Assembly (NCBI GenBank): GCA_034769895.1
Contig: CM068367.1
Span: 85,675,654 to 85,739,653, forward strand
DNA from: Magicicada septendecula
Taxonomy: Eukaryota > Arthropoda > Insecta > Hemiptera > Cicadidae
Direction: 5' to 3'
Length of the DNA: 64,000 bases
Shown: positions 50,556 through 61,440 of the stretch, piece by piece
How positions within the stretch are numbered: position 1 is the stretch's first letter
Layout of the letters: every line of letters begins with the position of its first letter
Notes under the pieces: generated by a model
The model's input: the letters and a program-made list of their open reading frames with translations, nothing else
Told to the model about the DNA's origin: nothing
The model's database searches: none
Made by a program: the position numbers and the translations under genes

Positions 50556-51690
50556 TATTTATAATAGCTCTTTATACACTATGTTTCTTGTGTGAGGAAC
50601 GCCATCTATAACCCGGTCGGGAGGAACAAGTAAGAGAATATTTTTCGGAGATCTTACCCGGCCAAGCGCGATGTAAAGTTGCCCGTGGGTAAAAGGGTCG
50701 GACCGTAAATCTAATCCCACGAAATCTATGGTTTGCCCTTGACTTTTGTGGATCGTTATCGTGTAACAATGTTGGAGGGGAAACTGCCGCCTGTACATTT
50801 TGATGGGGCTATTTGGGAAGATCGGAAATTTAAAAGTTATTCTTGGGATGCCAAAAAGCTCGTCAGAGCCTGTTCTTCGGCATGTGGTATGTCGACGAGT
50901 AATTGCAACGATAATTACTTTTGTGCCGTTGACTAAGCCGAGATCAAAATTTAAATTTTGTGTCACCATGCAAACCGATCCTACCTTAAGCCTGAAAATG
51001 TGTTCTGGAAGTCCTTTCCCTTGAGCCTGATGTAATAGGGACTCATCAACATCTATTCCCGCTCCGTCCTCCTCAGCTCCACTGTCGAAACTATATAAAT
51101 TTTGAATTTCCCCGTCGAGCGCCTGTAATACTGTACCGTTAATTTCTTTGACATTATTATTCAGAGTGCATATTACAACCCTTTTTGCACATTCATCAGG
51201 CTTCTGTAAAATTTCTTTGGTGGAAACAAAGTCGATCAATTCACGAAGCTTAGTCACGTAGGATAGGTGTGGTAGTGCCACGAGCTTTTCCAAATTACGC
51301 CCTTCGCCGAGCTCGTGTTTTTCAGTCGGAACCTATCTTCATTAAAAATTCTTCAATATCCTTCGCCCGTTAACCTATGGGCCATTGTATGCGTGAACGA
51401 CTTAACTTTTTTCCAGATATAAGATCCGCGAACTGACGCACGAACGATATCGGCATTTGTCTTAGCCTTTTCTACTACCGGAGGAATTTGCCTGAAATCT
51501 CCCGAGAAAATTATTATTTTACCGCCAAACAACTCATCCTTTTGCATCAGGTCTCTGAGAGACCGGTCCAACATTTCAATTAGTTTTTTATGTGCCATAG
51601 CTGCTTCATCGAAAATCAGTAAAGTTGCCTCTCGGATGAGTTCAGCTCTCTGTGTCCCGTTGGTTATCGACCAGAAACCGTCATCCTGTT
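50556..51690 (-). pseudogene. Helitron helicase (PIF1-like), 3' part
   Basis: Reading leftward: LLIFDEAAMAHKK (Walker B, 51640 region), IIFSGDFRQIPPVVE (motif III), a broken stretch near 51300, ILQKPDECAKRVVICTLNNN, then TIHKSQGQTIDFVGLDLR and HGQLYIALGRVRSPKNI (motifs V-VI) and the stop. This is the SF1 helicase domain of a RepHel protein used in rolling-circle transposition. Rep and Walker A are missing, truncated at ~51690. The 3' UTR has AATAAA and leads through element C to the terminus at 43642. Confidence 0.9.
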
Positions 51691-52490
51691 CCTACGATAA
51701 TCTGGAACTGATGACGTATGATCCTCTACAGCTGCTAATCCTCGTCAGGTTATCAGATGTCTTCAATCCAGACCGCAGAAATATAGATGAACTGCAAACT
51801 GTGATGTCTTGAAATCTGGAACTGATGGCTTCTGAGTTGTCAGCTGCTAATTTTCCTCTGCAAAATGTTTTTCAGATGTCCTGCATGATGATCCTCTCTG
51901 TAGTCGTATAGTTGAAGTGAAGTGAAAAGTGTGATTTCAGAAAATTGAGTAACAAAGTAGCACGGGTTCCCCCTTTTTTACTTGTTTACTCTTCGGCTCC
52001 TGATCTCACACTGAGCTCCGATGTGGAGGCAAGCCTTAGAACAGATCCTAAAGGTAGGATCAGTGGTGGGGAGAATTGGTAGTGGGGTATGCGCAGTGAT
52101 TGAAACAGTTCACACTGCGGAACGACGAGAGGGGATAGGATGCGCATTACACCGAAGATTCTAGCATTGCGCATTTACGTCAATGCTGACGTCATATCGA
52201 TTGCGTAACATTCTGACAACAGGATGACTCATCGATTGCGCAATATTGTGCAATACCTTTCATTTTGTATTTCTACATTTAAATATATGGTAAATGGTAC
52301 GTTTATTGCAGAAAACAACTGCTCAAAATAAGAAACTAATACCAGTCCCCCACTGGGCCATAAAACAAACAAGAAACAATAAAGTTATTCGTAAATTTCA
52401 AACAACCGATAATCGGTTTACATTTAGTCAGGCGAGCCGACTGGATTAAAATTACTCCCAGCTTGATAGCGCTAACCGTTCTCGAGATAG
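51691..52490. other. Unassigned sequence
   Basis: 51700-51900 has two imperfect direct repeats (aatctggaactgatg; cagctgctaat). The rest shows no coding similarity. Confidence 0.4.
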
Positions 52491-52496
52491 GCTCCC

Positions 52497-53160
52497 CTCT
52501 TATATCCGGTATGAAAATCGGTCAGACAAAATTCGTTTTTTCAGGCTTCCGGTTGCACAAAGCTTTGGTTTTATAATTTTTCCCCAAGTTACTTCGGACG
52601 GGGAATAAAAAAGGTCTCTTGTGTTTTTTCGCTCCGAGGCTCCTCATATCCGGTATAAAAATCGGTCAGACGAAATTCGTTTTTTCGGGCTTCCGGTTGC
52701 ACAAAGCTTTGGTTTTATAATTTTTCCCCAAGCTACTTCGGACGGGGAATAAAAAAGGTCTCTTGTGTTTTTTCGCTCCGAGGCTTCCTTATATCCGGTA
52801 TGAAAATCGGTCAGACGAAATTCGTTTTTTCGGGCTTCCGGTTGCACAAAGCTATGGTTTTATAATTTTTCCCCAAGTTACTTCGGACGGGGAATAAAAA
52901 AGGTCTCTTGTGTTTTTTCGCTCCGAGGCTTCCTTATATCCGGTATGAAAATCGGTCAGACGAAATTCGTTTTTTCGGGCTTCCGGTTGCACAAAGCTAT
53001 GGTTTTATAATTTTTCCCCAAGTTACTTCGGACGGGGAATAAAAAAGGTAAAAAGGTCTCTTGTGTTTTTTTGCTCCGAGGCTTTCTTATGGGTTAGAAT
53101 TTATGTCAGTTAGTGAGTGAGTCAGTGAGTGACCTCTGGGGCTTTATATGTTATAGATTC
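52497..53160. repeat. ~144-bp tandem array, four copies, plus tail
   Basis: Four units of ~144 bp (tatccggtatgaaaatcggt at 52503, 52647, 52791, 52935), 95-99% alike, followed by 53095-53160 with gtgagtgagtcagtgagtg and ctttatatgttatagatt, a common end of non-autonomous insect repeats. It interrupts Gag fragment D. Confidence 0.85.
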
Positions 53161-53187
53161 ACTTACTACATCAGTTATCTCATAAGG

Positions 53188-53943
53188 TCAGTAATCAATA
53201 TCCCCAACCTTATCATCATTTGCAGTACTACCTATTTCGCAAGGTAAGTATTCAAAATTATTAACTCTCGTAATATATAACCTCTCTACTAACCCTTCAT
53301 AACCTCTGTTCAGCTTAAATATTTCTATCAATCTCTCTCTCTCATAATTACTTTGTATTTCCATCAAAACTCCATTGCCACTATTATTATTTATTTTACC
53401 TTCTAACACCTCATTTTTAACTATATCATCATAATTACCCATAGTTTTAAATTCGTCACTTACCTTAGTACTTGTACCTACATTATTTTTGTTTTCGTTA
53501 TACTCACCTGTAACTGTATCATTTTCTACCCCCTCCTTCAAAGTTCTACTTTCGTTTACTTTGTCTTGTATTTTATTTATATTTATAATTATCCCACCTT
53601 TCATTCCCGCAATAATCTCATTCATACTTTCCAATCGTCTGTTCATATTCACATCACTCATTTTTAGTTCGCTTCTTATGTTCGCAAACTCGTTATTTAT
53701 GTCTACTAACCTTTCGTCTTGTTTGTTAAATTTACTAATTAACTCATTCAAACTCACGTTTAACTTATTATTTTCTGATTTCATTTCAGTTTTAAGTTCA
53801 TTTAAACTCGTGTTTAGATTATTATTTTCTGACTTCATTTTCTCGTCTCGTTTGTCAAGTTTATTATTTACTACATTTATCTCTGATTTGATTTCAGTTT
53901 TCATTCCTGACATCATTTCCATCATCATTGTTAATTGCTTAAA
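53188..53943 (-). pseudogene. Element D Gag-like fragment
   Basis: 247 open codons close to E1: MMEMMSGMKTEIKSEIN, repeated KSENN.LN.SLNEL heptads, NNEFANIRSELKMSDVNMN, RRLESMNEIIAGMKG, then NNFEYLPCEIG matching B's MKYLPVKI. Bounded left by the 144-bp array and right by a mariner, so both ends of the gene are lost. Confidence 0.75.
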
Positions 53944-53945
53944 TA

Positions 53946-54632
53946 TGAGGTTTGTTCAAATAAAGACAGGACTTTTGAAATAGCGCTCCGATCAGTGTAT
54001 GGAGCGTGTTCCGACATGTGGTGCTGCCTAGCGGCCACCTTCGGCAACTTAACCCTAATTGTTGCGTCGTTCTACTCGTATTAGTTGGTGGCATAGAACT
54101 GTCGAAGTAAACACGTGCATTCACCGTTCTGCGAAGTAAAGATGAAAAATTTTATGGAGCAGTGCGTTTGTGTGAAATTTTGCTGCAAGACCAACAAAAC
54201 TTTTACTGAAATGTGGGCTTTGCTTCAGCAAACCTATAAGGAAGACTGTATGAGCCGTTCGCAGTGTCACGAGTGGTTTATACGTTTCAAATCGGGCAGA
54301 ACATCGATTGAGGAAGAGTCAAGATCAGGACGACCTTCGACGTCAACAAACGATGAAAACATCAATGCTGTTCGTTCCGTGATTCGTGCAAATCATCGTT
54401 TGACTGTGCGAGAGGTTGCTGAGGAAGTCGGCATCAACATCGGGTCGTGCCACGAAATTTTGACCGTAAAACATGGCATGCATCGCGTCTCTGCAAAACT
54501 CGTGCCAAGAGCTGCTTGATCGTGCCAGTACCGACAAAAACTTCATAAAAACCATCATAACAGGAGACAAAACATGGGTTTATGGCTACGACATTAAAAC
54601 CAAGGCACAATCGTCACAGTGGATTGTGAATC
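53946..54632 (+). mobile_element. mariner transposon, truncated
   Basis: Starts at a TA (53944-53945) inside Gag fragment D with tgaggtttgttcaaataaag. The transposase begins near 54142: MKNFMEQCVCVKFCCKTNKT, SRSQCHEWFIRFKSGRTSIE, GRPSTSTNDENINAVRSVIR and LTVREVAEEVGINIGSCHEI (HTH). An internal deletion after SAKLVPR removes ~20 residues and shifts frame; NFIKTIITGDKTWVYGYDIK carries the first catalytic Asp. Sequence stops being mariner after AQSSQW, so the DDD catalytic end and 3' TIR are missing. Confidence 0.9.
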
Positions 54633-55814
54633 TACTTATTTATACAACTATAAATACCGATAAAATAAAATTATTTTATCTTCCACCTACCTTGTTTTGT
54701 CTTCTCCCAGAATCCGTCACATGAACGTTAAGATGCAAGTATGATTATAGGTTATTGCAATAACTTACGCAACTCGCATTTTGTGAATAGAAACAAACTG
54801 GACTTTATTTTATACTTCAAAATTTTCTTTAAATTTCAAATTGTTATTTATTTGGCCTCTTAGCTCAAATGATTATTTTCCAAGATCAAAGAAAATGCAT
54901 AAAACTTGTACTGTTATTTATGACATGATTGGATTACAGTATTACACTAAACACCTTACCTTAACTTGACAGCCCAGCCTGCTAACATACACACATTCAC
55001 ACTATTACAAAACCAAACCCCTTTTATTAAATTTACATGTTTGAAAAACCCTTTATAAAAAAAATGTTGAAATTACGGTTACGGGTTACCCAACGGCGTC
55101 ACTCCTTTCGCTGCCACGTGGCTCGTGTTCTTTAAATGTCCGAAAGTTTATAATTCACATTTTGTTTTGGCCCGTTCACTTCACTGATTCTATTTTGCAA
55201 TGTTATATCATTTTTAATCTTGGTGACCACTTTCTACATAATAAAATTAGACTTTTGTGTGCACACATTTTTTTGTCCCGCACCCGGCCGGGCTGAGAAT
55301 TTTATTCAAATGGGCCGAGAGTTACTAACAAAGTCTCCCACCATACGTTAGGCATAGCGGAACTTACAATGCCTTATGATCGAATCGTCCGTCACGGTTC
55401 ATTCAACACATGGGTTTTTTGTGTTTTTGACGTGTATGATATTTGGTGAGCACTGGTCGACGTCACAAAAGTAGGCTGGACTTAAACTTACATCCGCCAG
55501 CTAGGACCATGTGTAAGACAAAATTCATCGCCAAGCCATCTTGAGCGTCTTTTGGTCAGCGTGGGTATGCGCGCCGCCGAGGTTAGTGCGTTTGGGCGTA
55601 GATGTCTCACAGCCGCAAAGTTCTAAGAATTGTGTCACCCGCACATTCCTTTGCCATTGTTTCACCACAGCTACAGCGTACTGTTTCTTTGTTTGAACTA
55701 CGTTTTAGATTCAACCGGGGACTGGCCACACATATGGAAATGAATTGTGAAATTTTACAAAATAAAACCCCAAAATTAATAAAAATAAAAAGTCCCCTTT
55801 TCTGCCCCGTTACA
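54633..55814 (-). mobile_element. Element B 3' LTR (left boundary uncertain)
   Basis: The minus LTR start TGTAACGGGGCAG lies at 55814, beside the polypurine tract. The left limit is not definable because no second copy is present in the window; it could extend to the mariner break. Confidence 0.5.
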
Positions 55815-55865
55815 ATACCCCCCCCCAATGAGAGGTCTTCTGTCGAAACAGAAGAAATCTCATTG
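55815..55865 (-). promoter_or_regulatory. UUCG stem-loop plus polypurine tract, element B
   Basis: Minus strand: hairpin 55865-55826 with 8 bp, a 2x2 internal loop, 8 bp and a U-A pair closing UUCG, then a G run and the LTR start. Confidence 0.78.
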
Positions 55866-58002
55866 TTAAACCCCTAAGAGGATCGGTGAGGATATGGTGC
55901 CAACAACCCCCCCTTTTGTTCTTATCCTTCATGGGCAAACTACCCCCCTGGCTCGGTGACTATGACCGCATCCGAACGAGATCACTGGACTTCTCTATTC
56001 GAGATCCCAACACCATAAAATCGAACAGACACGCACCACAGCGCACCTCACCTTCTATCATGCCACCCCAAAATCCAAATCCCAGGTCTTATATCATGCC
56101 AGATCCTCAACCGATATGTTCCCCCTTATCATGCACACTGGGCTGCCTTTAGCAGTTACTGGGCTTGTACACACTCTCATAATATTTTATAAACCAACTC
56201 ATCATTTAAAAGTCACAAAATATTCATCTTTAAATTCACCATTCTTTTAAGTTCAAAATCAGATTGTCATATTATTATTATTTTCATCAAAACCAAAAAA
56301 AAATCTTTTATCTGAATTAATTGATGCTCTTCGTTACTATTAATACTTAGAAAACAAATAAATGGAACATTTAATTAAAACATAAACTTCCTTATCCTAA
56401 CATTTGATTACACATATAGCCTACACAATATAATTCAATAACACTATTGATACACATAAACAATAATACAGTCCAAATTCAAAACATCAATTTGATGGCA
56501 GGCACCAAAAAATATCAAAATTTTTTTTTACTACCCCCTTTTAATCCCTTAACCCCTGATACCCGTTACATATTACTGTGTTCTGCGCTAGGCTTCTTGG
56601 CCCTTGCCAGCCTCATCCTAGCCGTAAACCACATCTCCCTCGTGACCTGTAACTGGGCCACCCCCATCCACACTCACTATTTCCCCCCCTGGACTGTGGC
56701 GCCCAGTTGCTTCCACAAGGACTGATGCGGAAGGGGTGGACATTTTTTTCTTTTATTCCACCCCCATCCTTGCTTCGGCGTTACAATAAAAATTCAGTAT
56801 TGCACTTACTATTGTTGATTGATACGCCCCTAATGGACTACCACCCCTATTTGGGTGAAAATAGCCCTGTTCCAAAATGTGGTAGATTCCCCAAAAAATA
56901 ACCCCCCTGCTAAGCCTAACAAACCACCGGGTTGACAAAGTAAAACAAACCACAAGCCGGTTATATCAAGTAAAATTTATGATTTGTCACAATTAACTAC
57001 TTTCACGGTCATGATCCGGTGAGGTCATGACCGCACTTAGGTGGGGAATCTACATTTTAACATAAAACATGGATTTACATTGCTAAAGGTTTCATGAACA
57101 GTAATATACACATCTTTCTTCAGTTTTCAATTTTAAATGAATATTTTCATCAATTATTATTTAATCTACCATTACATGTGAAATTTGAATCAATTTAAAT
57201 TTAACTTCATTATTAAAAATCATCTTCTCAATTAATTTAATTACCAAATTAATTTGATTTTATTTAATTAACAGTCTCAAAATTAATCACATTTTTCAAA
57301 ATTATCCGACATAAAAATATTACCTACATTATTCAAAAAATTTACCTTCATTTCTTCACATCTGGCATTTCTTTTATTCCATAATAGGATTTACTACTGG
57401 CAAAGATTCAGCAGAATACAGTAGTTATTAACTTCCACACCTGGCTGTGAACATTAGTCAAAACATACAACACACCTGTTTACATCAACAATAGTCTGCC
57501 AGACTGGTGTTATAAACACTCTGTTTCAACACTCATGGTTACATCATATACTGACATATATACTTCCTTCAATTATTTGGGTTTTCCTAAATCTTTTAGT
57601 TAACATATTTATCAATTATTATTTGTTACAATTCAGATCCAAATATAATTTTAATTCACCCTTTTAAATTACTTTAATAACTTCTACAAAAAACAATTTG
57701 GTTTTAGTTACTCATGGTTTTAGTTAACATAGTTAAAACACTTTTAATACAAACACAATTCAAAATTTAATTCATTAATACCTCCTGTTAATTATTATTG
57801 TTAATAATATTATTATTAAAATCAATCAATACACACATGGTTACATGAAACATTTTACAGTACACACACAATTAATTTCACTATAATGTATTTACAAATC
57901 TTCATCATTACTTGTTCAATTTTATCACATTTCGTTTCCACAATCAGCCAGGTCAGAACCATAAATCAAAATATTTAAATTGTCCATTTATTTAGTTTAT
58001 GT
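55866..58002 (-). other. Element B interior, noncoding
   Basis: Blocks conserved with E1/A at 55866-56170 and with E1 at 56680-56740 (ctggactgtggcgcccag). A perfect 9-bp hairpin CGGTCATGA/TCATGACCG lies at 57006-57033. Between blocks AT-rich; small ORFs are not conserved. Confidence 0.65.
57006..57033 (-). ncRNA. Conserved interior hairpin, element B
   Basis: Sense: CGGTCATGA, loop CCTCACCGGA, TCATGACCG. Perfect stem. Compare E1 32652-32679. Confidence 0.65.
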
Positions 58003-59395
58003 TCAGCCTCCATCATCAAAAATTAGTCTGGGTTTCACATAACAGTTTTCAATTTTATTTACGTACATTGCATGGCTATCTTGTGTGTAATAACCATAAA
58101 ATTTTAGTTTATTCACTTTACCACAATAATCATAAACCAAGTCAACATTATTTATTACTGTCCAGTCTCCATTAGTAGTTATATTCATTATCAAGTCAGT
58201 TATTTTCTCATTCATTACAACACAAGGTAAATTATTATTTTTTAAACATGTATCATCAAAATAATTCTCATTCTCTATTTTAACAGGTAAGTATTTCATA
58301 TCATGTATTTTTACCACTCCTAACATATCTTTCCACTCATTATAATTTCTCTTCAACTGATATACTTCTAGCTCGTCATCAACACACAATTCTCTATCTA
58401 CATCTCTCTCATCATAACACCATCTCACACTTTCAACACCATTCCACACAGAGGGTACAAACGTATACAAAAAGGGGAAACAACTCAAATCTTCCACTAA
58501 TAAGGGTCTCTTGCCCTCCAACAATAACATTTTTGAACACCTTGGTTCGTCACAAATATGGGGAAAATTTACCCTCTGCCCTACATACTCATCTACTCTC
58601 TCTCTCCATTCTTTCTCTAATTCATCAACACTAATTACTACTCCGTTACAACCTATTACCCTCTCACTCTCACTTACTATCTCACTATCTATTTTCAACG
58701 TCTCACTCTCTGATACTACATTCTTAATTACATTATCATTTTCAATAGCATTTTTATCACTAGTTACTTTATTCTCTAATACCAAATTTTTAATTATATT
58801 ATCATTTTCGACATTATTTTGGTCACTTGTTAATTTTTTATTATCATTATTACTCTTACTTTTAATCTGTTCTACTGACTCTACTATTTTCTCAATATCT
58901 CGGTTTCAATTCATTACAACTACTTTCGCATTTCATTTTGACCTCATTAATATCGGCCTTAAGTTCGTTAAACTGTCTACTCTGTTCATCCAATTTCATA
59001 TCATTATTATCAAAGCGATTATTTGTAGCGTCAAATTTGTTATTCTTTACTTCAAATTTAATACTTTGTTGTTCCAAAATTAATTGCAACATATTCATAA
59101 CTTTCTCATTACTATCTACCTCTTGTTTATTTTGGATAGGTGTTGACGGACTTTCTGTTTTGTCGTCAGTGAAGCTGACTTCATCGCTATTAATTTTACT
59201 TTCCCTACTCACTTTTGGGGTTATTTGAATCCCTGAATCGTCTGTACTGTTTGTTTCATTTGTAATATCTGGTTTTATTTTATTGTCCTGACTCCCATTT
59301 GGAGTCGAGTGGACCTCAATATTATGCATAACAGCCGACTCATCAAAATTGTCAACGTTAGCTATTTCATTGATATCGTCACTATTCCCTGCCAT
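58003..59395 (-). pseudogene. Element B Gag-like coiled-coil protein
   Basis: ATG at 59395 (MAGNSDDINEIANVDNFDES). The N-terminal 167 codons include a spaced F-D-x-x-x-x-x-F coiled coil (NNKFDATNNRFDNNDMKLDE). One frameshift near 58900 leads to the second part: repeated NVIKN/ENDN units, NFPHICDEPRCSKMLLLEGK, FVPSVWNGVESVRWCYDERD, NEWKDMLGVVKIHDMKYLP, NGDWTVINNVDLVYDY and the end RLIFDDGG. Most complete member of the family, ~465 residues. No zinc knuckle. The 5' LTR and PBS are not found to its right. Confidence 0.75.
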
Positions 59396-59584
59396 TCTTA
59401 TATTGTAAATTTACTAATTTTGTTTTACTGCTCTATGACTTACATCTACAACATCTTCTATTTGGTCTGGCCTTAATTTCTTGTTTTACGTAATTGTTAC
59501 GTACCGTTATTTAACCTTCCAACCATACTTGCATTTTATTTGTAGGTGTGGTTTTTATATTTAAATTTTAATTTATAAATATCG
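59396..59584. other. Element B leader / junction
   Basis: Short AT-rich leader of element B ending at the R-family boundary; no PBS recognised. Confidence 0.4.
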
Positions 59585-60000
59585 GTATGGAGAACCATAC
59601 ATGACTTCCATATTCTAAGATTTAAATTAAAATCATTTTCGAAATGAAACATTACCTTAGAAACTACTTCTTTCTACTTACAGCTTCAGCCTTCACCACA
59701 GTACTGTGGCCACTAACGTATACCACCTCACGTTATCGCACTCGATTTTCACTGATGATGGAAGTCGATGGCATTGCCGAAACGTCTGGTTTTGTAGAAA
59801 ACATTGGACTACGGCCAAATATCCCGGGAAGGAATTTTAACAAAAACTACTTCTTTGTTGCCGATAACGTTGTACACATATATATAAAAAATATGCATAA
59901 AATTAATGGCTTGTATAAGTTAATGATTGATCTCCATTAAGTAGTGCTCAAGTTTCCAAAGTTTTAATATTATGATGTCCGTAATTAAAACATCAGAGCA
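59585..60000 (+). repeat. R-family core, plus orientation
   Basis: Hairpin 59585-59600, then the core with ctgatgatgg (59751 region) and gccgaaacgtctgg. No tandem repeats follow; replaced by unrelated sequence from ~59880. Confidence 0.75.
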
Positions 60001-60119
60001 GGTTTAGTGTGTATGAGGGTTCACCGTGGACAAAAATTTTCAACATTTCCTATTGAGCGTTGCTTAGAATAAATCTGCGAATCTACAGTGCACGTTTCAC
60101 AGAACAAACACGCGGAAAA

Positions 60120-60510
60120 GAAGGAGCGCTCCGAAGTCACTCATGGACCCTCAGCATCTTGCAGAGGGTTCATTCCCTAAAGACGAAAAGTCTGTCTATG
60201 AATCGTTCCTCTGTAAACACGTGCAGTTACACTGCCCAGCGATCCAGAGGAAGCAAATTGATGTCCATTTTTTTGGCTTGCATGCGTTATGTTGGTATGG
60301 GTTCGGCACTTTCCATTTAAAAACCATGCAAATGTAAGAAAATAAACATGAATGAGGCCAGAAATAACGTGAATTGTGTGTGTGTGTGTGTGTGTGTGTG
60401 TCTTCCCTGCCTTTTTATTGCGGTAGTGATAATAATAAAATGAAAACGTAAACAGTACATAACTGACATATGCTTGCCTGCCACGCACGATATATTTTCT
60501 CTTATACATG
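60120..60510. repeat. Interspersed repeat with (GT)n, second copy
   Basis: Near-identical partner of 14440-14870, including the GT tract (60377-60401). Confidence 0.78.
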
Positions 60511-61230
60511 ACTAGCAGAATACCCGTGCTTCGCTACGGAGTTTCACGTTGTACATAATGAAAATGTTAGTTTAATTAATAAAGTTTAATTAAAGTAGGC
60601 TTCTTAAAAATAAATAGCTGTTGCCCACAACTTCGTTAGCGTGGTCTTCAATTTAATGCGATAATATATTTAGAACAGAATCTATTCTATTGGGTTGCCA
60701 TAGTAACCAGATCTAATAGTTTTTTAAGACCGCAAACGACCCCCCAGAGGATCGTATCGAAAAAAACACCTGTCCTATGTTGGTTCTCCCGTCGCGTTAA
60801 ATATTTGTGCCAAGTTTGGTTGAAATCGGTCCAATGGTTTAGGTGGAGACGTGGAAGACCCCAAAGGACCCCCCAAAGGATCGTATCGAAAAAAAACACT
60901 TGTCCTATGTTGGTTCTCCCTTTGCGTAAAATATTTGTGCCAAGTTTGGTTGAAATCGGTCCAGTGGTTTAGGAGGCGATGTGGAAGACCCCAAAAAAAC
61001 CCCATCGAAAAAACACCTATCCTATGTTGGTTCTCCCGTTGCGTAAAATATTTGTGCCAAGTTTGGTTGAAATCGGTACAGTGGTTTAGGAGGAGATGTG
61101 GAAGAAACCTTCGCGGACATGCGCACAACAACTCACCGAAGTTTCATCGCAATCGGATGAATGGTATAGGAACGCATACGGGACAAACAAAGAAACATTC
61201 ATTTTTATATATAAGATGTAAACTATACCA
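60511..61230. mobile_element. Non-autonomous element with three ~120-bp tandem repeats
   Basis: Starts actagcagaatacccgtgct and ends cattcatttttatatataag. The interior has three tandem copies (cctgtcctatgttggttctc near 60769, 60898, 61015). The phrase aatcggtccagtggtttagg, and a start/end of this kind, are shared by abundant non-autonomous repeats in many insects. Class not decided. Confidence 0.55.
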
Positions 61231-61440
61231 CTTACTTGACATAAACCGTGATAGCTAAGCTAATGTACAACATATATGTATTAATTATACACATAAATGT
61301 TCCTCGATAGACACTCTATCTATTGGCGAAAACTTGAATAAAATTCGTTCAGTACTTCCTGAGATTAGCGATTTCAAACACAGAGAGAAAACGGACCGAC
61401 TTTACTTTATACTATGTACAGATTTACATTAAAATGAAAA
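61231..61440. other. Unassigned
   Basis: Short AT-rich stretch; nothing recognised. Confidence 0.4.

Noticed and set aside
52497..53090. CRISPR-like array
   Set aside because: Whole 144-bp units repeat without unique spacers, and the window is plainly eukaryotic.
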